Source: Megalonaias nervosa (lineage: Eukaryota; Mollusca; Bivalvia; Unionida; Unionidae). From it: a stretch of 64,000 bases of DNA. The notes under the pieces are model-generated. The model saw only the letters and a program-made list of their open reading frames with translations, made no database searches and had not been told where the DNA came from. Made by a program: the position numbers and the translations under genes. The stretch is from contig JAECUM010000803.1 of NCBI GenBank assembly GCA_016617855.1, positions 27,501 through 91,500 of the forward strand, given 5' to 3'. This document shows positions 21,501-36,500 of this stretch, piece by piece (the stretch's first letter is position 1; every line of letters begins with the position of its first letter).

Positions 21501-24500
21501 GTTGACACCGGAAAAAACTCTCCAATAATGAATTAACATACAAAATCGGCATGGAATAAGCCGGTTTGAACCGGTTATGAACCAGAATCGACTCCTCTGG
21601 ACCGGTCAGAACCGGATGGAACCAGTTGGAACAGGATGGAACCGGTTTGAACCGGTTTAAACCGGTTAAAACCTGTCCAATAATGAATTGTAATACAAAA
21701 TCGGCATGGAATAAACCGGTTTGAACCGTTATGAACCAGTATCCAATCCTTTGGTCTGGTCTTACCTGGATGGAACTAGTTACAACCGGATGGAATCGGT
21801 TTGAATCGGTTGAAACCGGATAAAAACTGTCCAATAATGAATTAACATACAAAATCGGCATGGAATAAACCGGTTTGAACCAGTTAGGAACCATTACCAA
21901 CTCCTCGGGACCGGTCGCAACCGGATGGAACCAGTTGGAACCGGATGGAACAGGTTTCAACCTGTTGAAACCGGTTATAACCTGTCCAATAATGAATTGT
22001 CATACAAAATCGGCATGGAATAAACCGGTTTGAACCGGTTATGAACCAGTATCGACTCCTTTGGACTGGTCTGACCTGGATGGAACCAGTTTCAACCGGA
22101 TGGAACAGGTTTGAACCGGTTGAAATCGGATAAAAACTCTCTAACAATGAATTAACATACAAAATCGGCATGGAATAGACCGGTTTCAACCGGTTATGGA
22201 CCAGTATTAGCTTCACTGGACCGGTCTGGACTGGACGGAACAAGTTAGAACCGGTTTTAACCGGATTGAGCCGCTTTGAACCGGATTAAGCCTGTCCAAT
22301 AATGAATTAACATACAAAATCGGCGTGGAATAAACCGGTTTGAGCCGGTTGTGAACCAGTATCAGCTTGTCTGGACCGGTCTGGACTGGACGGAACAAGT
22401 TAGAACCGGATTCAACCGGTTTGAGTCAGTTTGGACCGGATTAAACATGTCCAATTATGAATTAACATACAAAATCGGCATGGAATAAACCGGTTTCAAC
22501 CGGTTATGAACCAGTATCAACTCCTCTGGACCGGTCAGAACAGGATGGAACCAGTTGGAACAGGATGGGACCGGTCTGAACCGGTTTAACCTGGTCAAAA
22601 ACCTGTCCAATATTGATTTGTAATACAAAATCGGCATGGAATAAACCGGTTTGAACCGGTTATGAACCAGCATCGACTCCTCTCTACTGGTCTGAACCAA
22701 AGGGAACCAGTTGGAACCGGATGGATCCGGTTTCAACCGGTTTAAGACGGTCAAAAACCTGTCCAATATTCAATTGTAATACAAAATCGGCATGGAATAA
22801 ACCGGTTTGAGCCGGTTATGTACCAGCGTCTACTCCTCTGGACTGGTCTGAACCGGATGGAACCAGTTGGAACCGGATGAAACCGGATTGTACCGGTTTA
22901 AACCGGTGAAAACCTGTCCAATGATTTATTGTCACACAAAATCGGCATGGAATAAACCGGTTTGAACCGGTTATGAACCAGTGTCGACTCCTTTTGACTG
23001 GTCTGACCTGGTTGGAATTATTTACAACCGGATGGAACCGCTTTGATCCGGTTGAAACCGGAAAAAACTGTCCAATAATGAATTAACATACAAAATCGGC
23101 ATGGAATAAACCGGTTCGAACCGTTATGAACCAGTGTCCAATCCTTTGGTCTCGTCTTACCTGGAGTGAAATAGTTACAACCGCATGGATTCGGTTTGAA
23201 TCGGTTGAAACCGGATAAAAACTGTCCAATAATGAATTAACATACAAAATCGGCATAGAATAAACCGGTTTGAACCAGTTGGGAACCATTCCCAACTCCA
23301 CGGGACCGGTCACAACCGGATGGAACCAGTTGGAACCGGATGGAACAGGTTTGATCCTGTTGAAAAAGGTTAAAACCTGTCCAATAATGAATTGTCATAC
23401 AAAATCGGCATGGAATAAACCGGTTTGAACCGGTTATGAACCAGTATCGACTCCTTTGGACTGGTCTGACCTGGATGGAACCAGTTTCAACCGGATGGAA
23501 CAGGTTTGAACCGGTTGAAATCGGATAAAAACTCTCCAATAATGAATTAACATACAAAATCGGCATGGAATAGACCGGTTTCAACCGGTTATGGACCAGT
23601 ATTAGCTTCTCTGGACCGGTCTGGACTGGACGGAACAAGTTAGAACCGGTTTTAACCGGCTTGAGCCGATTTGAACCGGATTAAGCCTGTCCAATATTGA
23701 ATTAACATACAAAATCGGCATCGAATAAACCGGTTTTAACCGATTATGAACCAGTATCAACTCCTCTAGACCGGACAGAACCGGATGGAACAAGTTGGAA
23801 CAGGATGGAACCGGTTTGAACCGGTTAAGCCGGTCAAAATCCTCTTCAATAATGAATTGTAATACAAAATCGGCATGGAATAAACCGGTTTCAACCGGTT
23901 ATCAACCAGTATCCACTACTTTGGTCTGGTCTGACCTGGATGGAACTAGTTACAACCGGATGGAATCGGTTTGAATCGGTTGAAACCGGATAAAAACTGT
24001 CCAATAATGAATTAACATACAAAATCGGCATGGAATAAACCGGTTTGAACCAGTTAGGAACCATTACCAACTCCTCGGGACCGGTCGGAACCGGATGGAA
24101 CCAGTTCTAACAGGATGGAACCGGTTTGAACAGGTTTAAACCGGTTAAAACCTGTCCAAGAATGAATTATCATACAAAATCGGCATGGAATAACCCGGTT
24201 TGAACCGGTTATGAACCAGTATCGACTCCTTTGGACTGGTCTGACCTGGATGGAACCAGTTACAACCGGATGGAACAGGTTTGAACCGGTTGAAATCGGA
24301 TAAAAATTGTCCAATAATGAATTGACATACAAAATCGGCGTGGAATGAACCGGTTTGAACTGGTTATGAACCAGTATCAGCTTGTCTGGACCGGTCTGGA
24401 CTGGACGGAACAAGTTAGAACCGGATGGAACCGGTTTGAGTCAGTTTGGACCGGATTAAACCTGCCCAATTATCAATTAACATACAAAATCGGTATGGAA

Positions 24501-27500
24501 TAAACCGGTTTCAACCGGTTTTGAACCAGTATCAACTCCTCTGGACCGGTCAGAACAGGATGGAACCAGTTGGAACAGGATGGGACCGGTTTCAACCGGT
24601 TTAAACCGGTCAAAAACCTGTCCAATATTGAATTGTAATACAAAATCGGCATGGAATAAACCGGTTTGAACCGGTTATGTACCAGCATCTACTCCTCTGG
24701 ACTGGTCTGAACCGGATGGAACCAGTTGGAACCCAATGAGACCGGTTTGTACCGGTTTAAACCGGTAAAAACCTGTCCAATGATTTATTGTCACACAAAA
24801 TCGGCATGGAATAAACCGGTTTGAACCGGTTATGAACCAGTGTCGACTCCTTTTGACTGGCCTGACCTGATTGGAACTATTTACAACCGGATGGAACCGC
24901 TTTGAACCGGTTGAAACCGGAAAAAACTCTCCAATAATGAATTAACATACAAAATCGGCATGGCATAAACCGGTTTGAACCGGTTATGAACCAGAATCGA
25001 CTCCTCTGGACCGGTCCGAACCGGATGGAACCAGTTGGAACAGGATGGAACCGGTTTGAACCGGTTTAAACCGGTTGAAACCTGTCCAATAATGAATTGT
25101 AATATAAAATCGGCATGGAATAGACCGGTTTCAACCGGTTATGGACCAGTATTAGCTTCTCTGGACCGGTCTGTACTGGACGGAACAAGTTAGAACCGGT
25201 TTTAACCGGTTTCAGCCGCTTTGAACCGGATTAAGCCTGTCCAATAATGAATAAACATACAAAAACGGCGTGGAATAAACCGGTTTGAACCGGTTATGAA
25301 CCAGTATCAGCTTGTCTGGACCGGTCTGGACTGGACGGAACAAGTTAGAACCGGATTCAACCGGTTTGAGTCAGTTTGGACCGAATTAAACCTGTGCAAT
25401 TATTAATTAACATACAAAATCGGCATGGAATAAATCGGTTTCAACCGGTTATGAACCAGTATCAACTCCTCTGGACCGGTCAGAACAGGATGGAACCAGT
25501 TGGAACAGGATGGGACCGGTCTGAACCGGTTTAACCTGGTCAAAAACCTGTCCAATATTTATTTGTAATACAAAATCGGCATGGAATAAACCGGTTTGAA
25601 CCGGTTATGAACCAGCATCGACTCCTCTGGACTGGTCTGAACCAAAGGGAAACAGTTGGAACCGGATGGAACCGGTTTCAACCGGTTTAAACCGGTCAAA
25701 AACCTGTCCAATATTGAATTGTAATACAAAATCGGCATGGAATAAACCGGTTTGAGCCGGTTATGTACCAGCGTCTACTCCTCTGGACTGGTCTGAACCG
25801 GATGGAACCAGTTGGAACCGGATGAAACCGGTTTGTATAGGTTTAAACCGGTAAAAACCTGTCCAATCATTTATTGTCACACAAAATCGGCATGGAATAA
25901 ACCGGTTTGAACCGGTTATGAACCAGTGTCGACTCCTTTTGACTGGTCTGACCTGGTTGGAACTATTTACAACCGGATGGAACCGCTTTGAACCGGTTTA
26001 AACCGGAAAAAACTCTCCAATAATGAATTAACATACAAAATCGGCATGGAATAAACCGGTTTGAACCGGTTATGAACCAGAATCAACTCCTCCGGACCGG
26101 TCTGAACCGGATGGAACCAGTTGGAACAGGATGGAACCGGTTTGAACCGGTTTAAACCGGTTAAAACCTGTCCAATAATGAATTGTAATACAAAATCGGC
26201 ATGGCATAAACCGGTTTGAACCGTTATGAACGAGTATACAATCCTTTGGTCTGGTCTGACCTGGATGGAACTAGTTACAACCGGATGGAATCGGTTTGAA
26301 TCGGTTGAAACCGGATAAAAACTGTCCAATGATGACTTAACATACAAAATCGGCATGGAATAAACCGGTTTGAACCAGTTAGGAACCATTACCAACTCCT
26401 CGGGACCGGTCACAACCGGATGGAACCAGTTGGAACCGGATGGAACAGGTTTGAACCTGTTGAAACCGGTTAAAACCTGTCTAATAATGAATTGTCATGC
26501 AAAATCGGAATGGAATAAACCGGTTTGAACCGGTTATGAACCAGTATCGACTCCTTTGGACTGGTCTGACCTGGATGGAACTATTTACAACCGGATGGAA
26601 CCGGATTGAACCATTTTAAACCGGATGAAAACTCTCCAATAATGAATTAACATACAAAATCGGCATGGAATGGACCGGTTTCAACCGGTTATGGACCTGT
26701 ATTAGCTTCTCTGGACCGGTCTGGACTGGACGGAACAAGTTAGAACCGGTTTTAACCGGTTTGAGCCGCTTTGAACCGGATTAAGCCTGTCCAATAATGA
26801 ATTAACATACAAAATCGGGGTGGAATAAACCGGTTTTAACCGATTATGAACCAGTATCAACTCCTCTAGACCGGACAGAACCGGATGGAACCAGTTGGAA
26901 CAGGATGGAACCGGTTTGAACCGGTTTAAACCGGTCAAAATCCTGTCCAATATTGAATTTTAATATAAAATGGGCATGGAATAAACCGGTATGAACTGGT
27001 TATGAACCAGCATCGACTCCTCTGGACTGGTCTGAACCGGATACAACCAGTTGCAACCGGATGAAACCGGTTTTTACCGGTTTAAACCTTTAAAAACCTG
27101 TCCAATGTTTCATTGTCACATAAAATCGGCATGGAATAAACCGGTTTGAACCGGTTATGAACCAGTATCAACTCCTTTGGACTGTTCTGACTGGTTGGAA
27201 CTATTTACAACCGGATGGAACCGGTTTGTACCGGTTGAAACCGGACAAAAACTCTCCAATAATGAATTAACATACAAAATCGGCATGGAATAAACCGGTT
27301 TGAACCGGTTATGAACCAATATCAACTCCTCTGGACCGGTCATAACCGGATGGAACCAGTTGGAACAGGATGGAACCGGTTTAAACCGGTTGAAAACGGT
27401 GAAAAACTATCCAATGTTGAATTGTATCACAAAATCGGCATGGAATAAACCGGTTCGAACCGGTTATGAACCAGTATCGAATCCTCTGGACTGGTCTGAA

Positions 27501-30500
27501 CCGGATGGAACCAGTTGGAACCGGATGGAACAGGTTTGAACCGGTTAAAACCTGTTAAAACCTGTCCAATAATGAATTGACTTACAAAATCGGCATGGAA
27601 TAACCCGGTTTGAACCGGTTATGAACCAATATCGACTCCTTTGGACTGGTTTGACCTGGATGGAACCAGTTACAACCGGATGGAACAGGTTTCAACCGGT
27701 TGAAATCGGATAAAAACTCTCCAATAATGAATTAACACATAAAAACGGCATGGAATAAAATGGTTTCAACCGGTTATGAACCAGTATCTACTCCTTTGGA
27801 CTGGTCTGACCTGGATGGAACTAGCTACAACCGGATGGAACCGGTTTCAACCGGTTTAAACCGGATAAAAACTCTCCAATAATGAATTAACATACAAAAT
27901 CGGCATGGAATAAACCGGTTTGAACCGGTTATGAACCAGTATCAACTCCTCTGGACCGGTCAGAACCGGATGGAACCAGATGGAACCAGTTGGAACCGGT
28001 TTGAACCGGTTTGAACCGGTTAAAACCTGTCCAATAATGAATTGGAATACAAAATCGGCATGGAATAAACCGGTTTGAACCGGTTATCAACCAGTATCCA
28101 CTCCTTTGGACTGGACTCACCTGGATCGAACTAATTACAACCGGATGGAATCGGTTTGAATCGGTTCAAACCGGATAAAAACTGTCCAATAATGAATTAA
28201 CATACAAAATCGGCATGGAATAAACCGGTTTGAACCAGTTAGGAACCATTACAAACTCCTCGGGACCGGTCAGAACCGGATGGAACCAGTTGAAACAGGA
28301 ACGAACCGGTTTGAACCGGGTGAAACCGGTTAAAAACTGTCCAATGTTGAATTGTAACACAAAATCGGCATGGAATAAACCGGTTTGAACCGGTTATGAA
28401 CCAGTATCGACTCCTCTGGAATGGTCTGAACCGGATGGAACTAGATGGAACCGGATGGAACCGGTATGAACCGGTTTGAAAAGGTTACAACCTGTCCAAT
28501 AATGAATTGTCATACAAAACCGGCATGGAATAAACCGGTTTGAACCGGTTATAACCAGTATAGACTCCTTTGGACTGGTCTGATCTGGATGGAACTATTT
28601 ACAACCGGATGGAACCTTTTTGAACCGGTTGAAACCGGACAAAAACGCTCCAATAATGAATTAACATACAAAATCGGTATGGAATAAAACGGTTTGAACC
28701 GGTTATGAACCAGTGTCAACTCCGCTGGACCGGTCAGAACCGAATGGAACCAGTTCGAACAGGATGGAACCGGTTTGAACCGGTTTAAACCGGTTAAAAC
28801 CTGTCCAATAATGAATTGTCATACAAAATCGGCATGGAATATACCGGTTTGAACCAGTTATGAACCAGTATCCACTCGTTCGGACTGGTCTCACCTTGAC
28901 GGAACAAGAAGTAACCGGATGGAACCGGTTTGAGCTGCTTTGAACCGGATCAAACCTGTCGAATAATGAATTAACATACAAAATCGGCATGGAATAAACC
29001 GGTTTGAACCGATTATGAACCAGGATCAACTCCTCTGGACCGGACAGAACCGGATGGATCCAGTTGGAACAGGATGGAACCAGTTTGAACCGGTCAAAAA
29101 CCTGTCCAATATTCAATTGTAATACAAAATCGGCATGAAATAAACCGGTTTGAACCGGTTATGAACCGGTTTTGAACCAGCATCGACTCCTCTGGACTGG
29201 TCTGAACAGGATGGAACCAGTTGGAACCGGATGCAACCGGTTTTTACCGGTTTAAACCGGTAAAAACGTGTCCAATGTTGAATTGTCACACAAAATCGGC
29301 ATGGGATATACCGGTTTGAATCGGTTATGAACCGGTATCGACTCCTTTCGACTGGTCTGACCTGGATGGAACTATTTAGAACCGGATGGAACAGGTTAAA
29401 AAATGTCCAATAATGAATTAACATACAAAATCGACATGGAATAAACCCGTTTGAACCGGTTATGAACCACTGTCAACTCCTCTGGACCGGTCAGAACCGG
29501 ATGGAACCAGTTGGAACAGAATGGAACCGGTTTCAACCGGTTTAAACCGGATAAAACCTGTCCAATAATGAATTAACATACAAAATCGGTTTGGAATAAA
29601 CCGGTTTGAACCGGTTATGAACCAGTATCAGCTTGTCTGGACCGGTCTGGACTGGACGGAACAAGTTAGAACCGGATGGAACCGGTTTCAGTCAGTTTCA
29701 ACCGGATTAAACCTGTCCAATTATGAATTAACATACAAAATCGGCATGGAATAAACCGGTTTGAACCGGTGATGAACCAGGATCAACTCCTCTGGACCGG
29801 TCAGAACAGGATGGAACCAGTTGGAACAGGATGGAACCGGTTTGAACCGGTTTGAACCGGTCAAAAACCTGTCCAATATTCAATTGTAATACAAAATCGG
29901 CATGAAATAAACCGGTATGGACCGGTTATGAACCAGCATCGACTCCTCTGTACTGGTCTGAACCGGATGGAACCAGTTGGAACCGGATGGAACAGGTTTG
30001 ATCCTGTTGAAAAAGGTTAAAACCTGTCCAATAATGAATTGTCATACAAAATCGGCATGGAATAAACCAGTTTGAACCGGTTATGAACCAGTATCGACTC
30101 CTTTGGACTGGCCTGACCTGGATGGAACCAGTTACAACCAAATGGAACAGGTATGAACCGGTTCAAATCGGATGAAACCTCTCCAATAATGAATTAACAT
30201 ACAAAATCGGCATGGAATGGACCGGTTTCAACCGGTTATGGACCAGTATTAGCTTCTCTGGACCGGTCTGGACTGGACGGAACAAGTTAGAACCGGATTT
30301 AAACCGTTTGAACCGGATTAAACCTGTCCATTAATGAATTAACATAAAAAATCGGCATGGAATAAACCGGTTTGAACCGTTATGAACCAGTATCAACTCC
30401 TCTGGACCGGTCAGAACCAGATGGAACCAGTTGGAACAGGATGGAACCGGTTTCAACCAGTTTAAACCGGTGAAAACCTGTCCAATAATGAATTGTCATA

Positions 30501-33500
30501 CAAAATCGGCTTGGAATAAGCCGGTTTGAACCGTTTTTGAACCACTATCCACTCGTTTGGACAGGACTTACCTGGACTGAACAAGTTCGAACCGGACGGA
30601 ACCGGTTTGAGCCGCTTTGAACCGGATTAAGCCTGTCCAATAATTAATTAACACACAAAATCGGCGTGGAATAAACCGGTTTGAACCGATTATGAACCAG
30701 TATCAACTCCTCTGGACAGGACAGAACCGGATGGAACTAGTTGGAACATGATGGAACCGGTTTGAACCGGTTTGAACAGGTCAAAAACCTGTCCAATATT
30801 CAATTGTAATACAAAATCGGCATGAAATAAACCGGTATGAACCGGTTATGAACCAGCATCGACTCCTCTGGACCGGTCTGAACCGGATGGAACCAGTTGG
30901 AACCGGATTCAACCGGTTTTACCGGTTTAAACCGGTAAAAACGTGTCCAATGTTGAATTGTCACACAAAATCGGCAAGGAATCTACCGGTTTGAACCGGT
31001 TATGAACCGGTATCGACTCCATTCGACTGGTCTGACCTGGATGGAACTATTTACAACCGGATGGAACCGGTTAAAAACTGTCCAATAATGAATTTACATA
31101 CAAAATCGACATGGAATAAACCCGTTTGAACCGGTTTTGAACCACTGTCAACTCGTCTGGACCGGTCAGAACCGGATGGAACCAGTTGGAACAGGATGGA
31201 ACCGGTTTAAACCGGTTTAAACCGGATAAAACCTGTCCAATAATGAATTATCATACAAAATCGGCTTGGAATAAACCGGTTCGAACCGGTTATGAACCAG
31301 TATCAGCTTGTCTGGACCGGTCTGGACTGGACGGAACAAGTTAGAACCGGATGGAACCGGTTTGAGTCAGTTTGGACCGGATTAAACCTGTCCAATTATG
31401 AATTAACATACAAAATCGGCATGGAATAAACCGGTTTGAACCGGTTATGAACCAGTATCAACTCCTCTGGACCGGTCAGAACAGGATGGAACCATTTGGA
31501 ACAGGATGGGACCGGTCTGAACCGGTTTAAACTGGTCAAAAACCTGTCCAATATTGATTTGTAATATAAAATCGGCATGGAATAAACCGGTATGAACTGG
31601 TTATGAACCAGCATCGACTCCTCTGGACTGGTCTGAACCGGATGGAACCAGTTGGAACCGGATGGAACAGGTTTGAATCGGTTTAAACCTGTTGAAACCT
31701 GTCCAATAATGAATTGTCATGCAAAATCGGCATGGAATAAACCGGTTTGAACCGGTTATGAACCAGTATCAGCTTGTCTGGACCGGTCTGGACTGGACGG
31801 AACAAGTTAGAACCGGATGGAACCGGTTTGAGTCAGTTTGGACCGGATTAAACCTGTCCAATTATGAATTAACATACAAAATCGGCATGGAATAAACCGG
31901 TTTGAACCGGTTATGAACCAGTATCAACTCCTCTGGACCGGTCAGAACAGGATGGAACCAGCTGGAACAGGATGGGACCGGTCTGAACCGGTTTAAACTG
32001 GTCAAAAACCTGTCCAATATTGAATTCTAATACCAAATCGACATGGAAAAAACCGGTTTGAACCGGTTACGAACCAGTATCTACTCCTATGGACTGATCT
32101 GACCTGGATGGAACTAGTTACAACTGGATGGAACCGGTTTGAACCGGTTGAAATCGGATGAAAACTCTCCAATAATGAATTAACATACAAAATCGGCATG
32201 GAATAAACCGGTTTGAACCGGTTATGGACCAATATTAGCTTCTCTGGACCGGTCTGGTCTGGACGGAACAAGTTACAACCGGATATAATCGGTTTGAGCC
32301 GGTTTGAACCGGATTAAACCTGTCCATTAATGAATTAACATAAAAAATCGGCATTGAATAAACCGGTTTGAACCCGTTATGAACCAGTATCAACTCCTCT
32401 GGACCGGTCAGAACCGGATGGAACCAGTTGGAACAGGATGGAACCGGTTTTAACCGGTTTGAACCGGTTAAAACCTGTTGAATAATGAATTATCATACAA
32501 AATCGGCATGGAATAAACCGGTTTGAACCGATTATGAACCAGTATCAACTCCTCTGGAATTGTCATAGAAAATCGGCATGGAATAAACCAGTTTGAACCG
32601 GTTATGAACCAGTATCGACTCCTTTGGACTGGTCTGACCTGGATGGAACTATTTACAACCGGATGGAACCGGATTGAACCATTTTAAACCGGATGAAAAC
32701 TCTCCAATAATGAATTAACATACAAAATCGGCATGGAATAAACCGGTTTGAACCGGTTATGAACAGTATCATCTCCTCTGGACCGGTCGGAACCGGATGG
32801 AACCAGTTGAAACAGGATGGAACCGGTTTGAACCGGTTTAAACCGGTTAAAACCTGCCCAATAATGAATTGTCAAACAAAATCGGCATGGAATAAACCGG
32901 TTTGAACCGGTTATGAACCAGTATCCACTCCTTTGGACTGGTCTGACCTGGATGGAACTAGTTACAACCGGATGGAATCGGTTTGAACCGATTGAAACCT
33001 GATAAAAACTGTCCAATCATGAATTGACATACAAAATCGGCATGGAATAAACCAGTTTGAACCGGATATGAACCAGAATCAGCTTGTCTGGACCGGTCTG
33101 GACTGGACGGAACAAGTTAGAACCGGATGGAACCGGTTTGAGTCAGTTTGGACCGGAAAAAACCTGTCCAATAATGAATTAACATACAAAATCGGCATGG
33201 AATACACCGGTTTGAACCGGTTATGAACCAGTATCAGCTCCTCTGGACCGGTCAGAACAGGATGGAACCAGTTGGAGCAGTATGCTACCTATCTGAACCG
33301 GTTTAAACCGGTCAAAATCCTGTCCAATGTTGATTTGTAATACAAAATCGGCATGGAATAAACCGGTTTGAACCGGGTATAAACCAGCATCGACTTCTCT
33401 GGACTGGTCTGACCTGGATGGAACCAGTTACAACCGGATCGAACAGGTTTGAACCGGTTGAAATCGGATGAAAACTCTCCAATAATGAATTAACATACAA

Positions 33501-36500
33501 AATCGGCATGGAATGGACCGGTTTCAACCGGTTATGGACCAGTATTAGCTTCTCTGGACCGGTCTGGACTGGACGGAACAAGTTAGAACCGGTTTTAACC
33601 GGTTTGAGCCGCTTTGAACCGGATTAAGCCCGTCCAATAATGAATTAACATACAAGATCGGCGTGGAAAAAACCGGTTTTAACCGATTATGAACCAGTAT
33701 CAACTCCTCTAGACCGGACAGAACCGGATGGAACCAGTTGGAACAGGATGGAACCATTTTGAGCCGGTTTAAGCCGGTCAAAATCCTGTCCAATATTGAA
33801 TTGTAATATAAAATCATCATGGAATAAACCGGTATGAACTGGTTATGAACCAGCATCGAATCCTCTGGACTGGTCTGAACCGGATGCAACTAGTTGTAAC
33901 CGGATGAAACCTTTTTTCACCGGTTTAAACCGGTAAAAACCTGTCCAATGTTTCATTGTCACACAAAATCGGCATGGAATAAACCAGTTTGAACCGGTTA
34001 TGAACCAGTGTCGACTCCTTTGGACTGGTCTGACTGGCTGGAACTATTTACAACCGGATGGAACCGGTTTGAACCGGTTGAAACCGGATAAAAAGTCTCC
34101 AATAATGAATTAACATACACAATCGGCATGGAATAAACCGGTTTGAACCGGTTATGAACCAGTATCAACTCCTCTGGACCGGTCAGAACCCGATGGAACC
34201 AGTTGGAACAGGATGGAACCGGTTTGAACCGGTTTAAACCGGTTAAAACCTGTCCAATAATGAATTGTCATACAAAATCGGCATGGAATGTACCGGTGTG
34301 AACCGGTTATGAACCAGTGTCCACTCCTTTGGACTGGTCTCACCTGGATGGAACTAGTTACAACCGGATAGAATCGGTTTGAATCGGTTGAAACCGGATA
34401 AAAACTGTCCAATGATGAATTAACATACAAAATCGGCATGGAATAAACCGGTTTGAACCAGTTAGGAACCATTACAAACTCCTTGCGACCGGTCAGAACC
34501 GGATGGAACCAGTTGGAACAGGATGGAACCGGTTTGAACCGGGTGAATCCGGTTAAAAACTGTCCAATGTTGAATTCTAACACAAAATCGGCATGGAATA
34601 AACCGGTTTGAACCGGTTTTGAACCAGTATCGACTCCTCTGGAATGGTCTGAACCGGATGGAACTAGATGGAACCGGATGGAACCGGTTTGAACCGGTTT
34701 GAAAAGGTTAAAACCTGTCCAATAATGAATTGTCATACATAACCGGCATGGAAGAAACCGGTTTGAACCGGTTATGAACCAGTATAGACTCCTTTGGACT
34801 GGTCTGACCTGGATGGAACTACTTACAACCGGATGGAACCTTTTTGAACCGGTTGAAACCGGACAAAAACTCTCCAATAATGAATTAACATACAAAATCG
34901 GCATGGAATAAACCGGTTTGAACCGGTTATGAACCAGTATCATCTCCGCTGGACCGGTCAGAACCGAATGGAACCAGTTCGAACAGGATGGAACCGATTT
35001 CAACCATTTGAAACCGGTTAAAACCTGTCCGATAATGAATTGTCAAACAAAATCGGCATGGAATATATCGGTTTGAACCGGTTATGAACCAGTATCCACT
35101 CGTTCGGACTGGTCTGACCTTGACGGAACAAGAAATAACCGGATGGAACCGGTTTGAGCCGCTTTGAACCGGATCAAACCTGTCCAATTATGAATTAACA
35201 TACAAAATCGGCACGGAATAAACCGGTTTGAACCGATTATGAACCAGGATCAACTCCTCTGGACCGGACAGAACCGGTTGGAACCAGTTGGAACAGGATG
35301 GAACCGGTTTGAACCGGTTTGAACCGGTCAAAAACCTGTCCAATATTCAATTGTAATACAAAATCGGCATGAAATAAACCGGTATGGACCGGTTATGAAC
35401 CAGCATCGACTCCTCTGGACTGGTCTGAACCGGATGGAACCAGTTGGAACCGGATGGAACAGGTTTGAATCGGTTTAAACCAGTTGAAACCTGTCCAATA
35501 ATGAATTGTCATACAAATTCGGCATGGAATAAACCGGTTTGAACCGGTTATGAACCAGTATCGACTCCTTTGGACAGGTCTGACCTGGATGCAACCAGTT
35601 ACAACCAAATGGAACAGGTTTGAACCGGTTGAAAGCGGATAAATCTCTCCAATAATGAATTAACATACAAAATCGGCATGGAATAGACCGGTTTGCATCG
35701 GTTATGGACCAGTATTAGCTTCTCTGGACCGGTCTGGACTGGACGGAACAAGTTAGAACCGGATTTAACCGGTTTGAACCGGATTAAACCTGTCCATTAA
35801 TGAATTAACATAAAAAATCGGCATGGAATAAACCGGTTTGAATCGTTATCAACCAGTATCAACTCCTCTGGACCGGTCAGAACCAGATGGAACCAGTTGG
35901 AACAGGATGGAACCGGTTTCAACCAGTTTAAACCGGTGAAAACCTGTCCAATAATGAATTGTCATACAAAATCGGCTTGGAATAAACGGGTTTCAACCGT
36001 TTTTGAACCAGTATCCACTCGTTTGGACAGTTCTGACCTGGACGGAACAAGTTAGAACCGGATGGAACCGGTTTGAGCCGCTTTGAACCGGATTAAGCCT
36101 GTCCAATAATGAATTAACATACAAAATCGGCGTGGAATAAACCGGTTTGAACCGATTATGAACCAGTATCAACTCCTCTGGACCGGGCAGAACCGGATGG
36201 AACTAGTTGGAACATGATGGCACCGGTTTGAACCGGTTTGAACAGGTCAAAAACCTGTCCAATATTCAATTGTAATACAAAATCGGCATGAAATAAACCT
36301 TTATGAACCGGTTTTGAACCAGCATCGACTCCTCTGGACTGGTCTGAACCGGATGGAACCAGTTGGAACCGGATGCAACCGGTTTTTACCGGTTTAAACC
36401 GGTAAAAACGTGCCCAATGTTGAATTGTCACACAAAATCGGCATGGAATATACCGGTTTGAAGCGGTTATGAACCGGTATCGACTCCTTTCGACTGGTCT

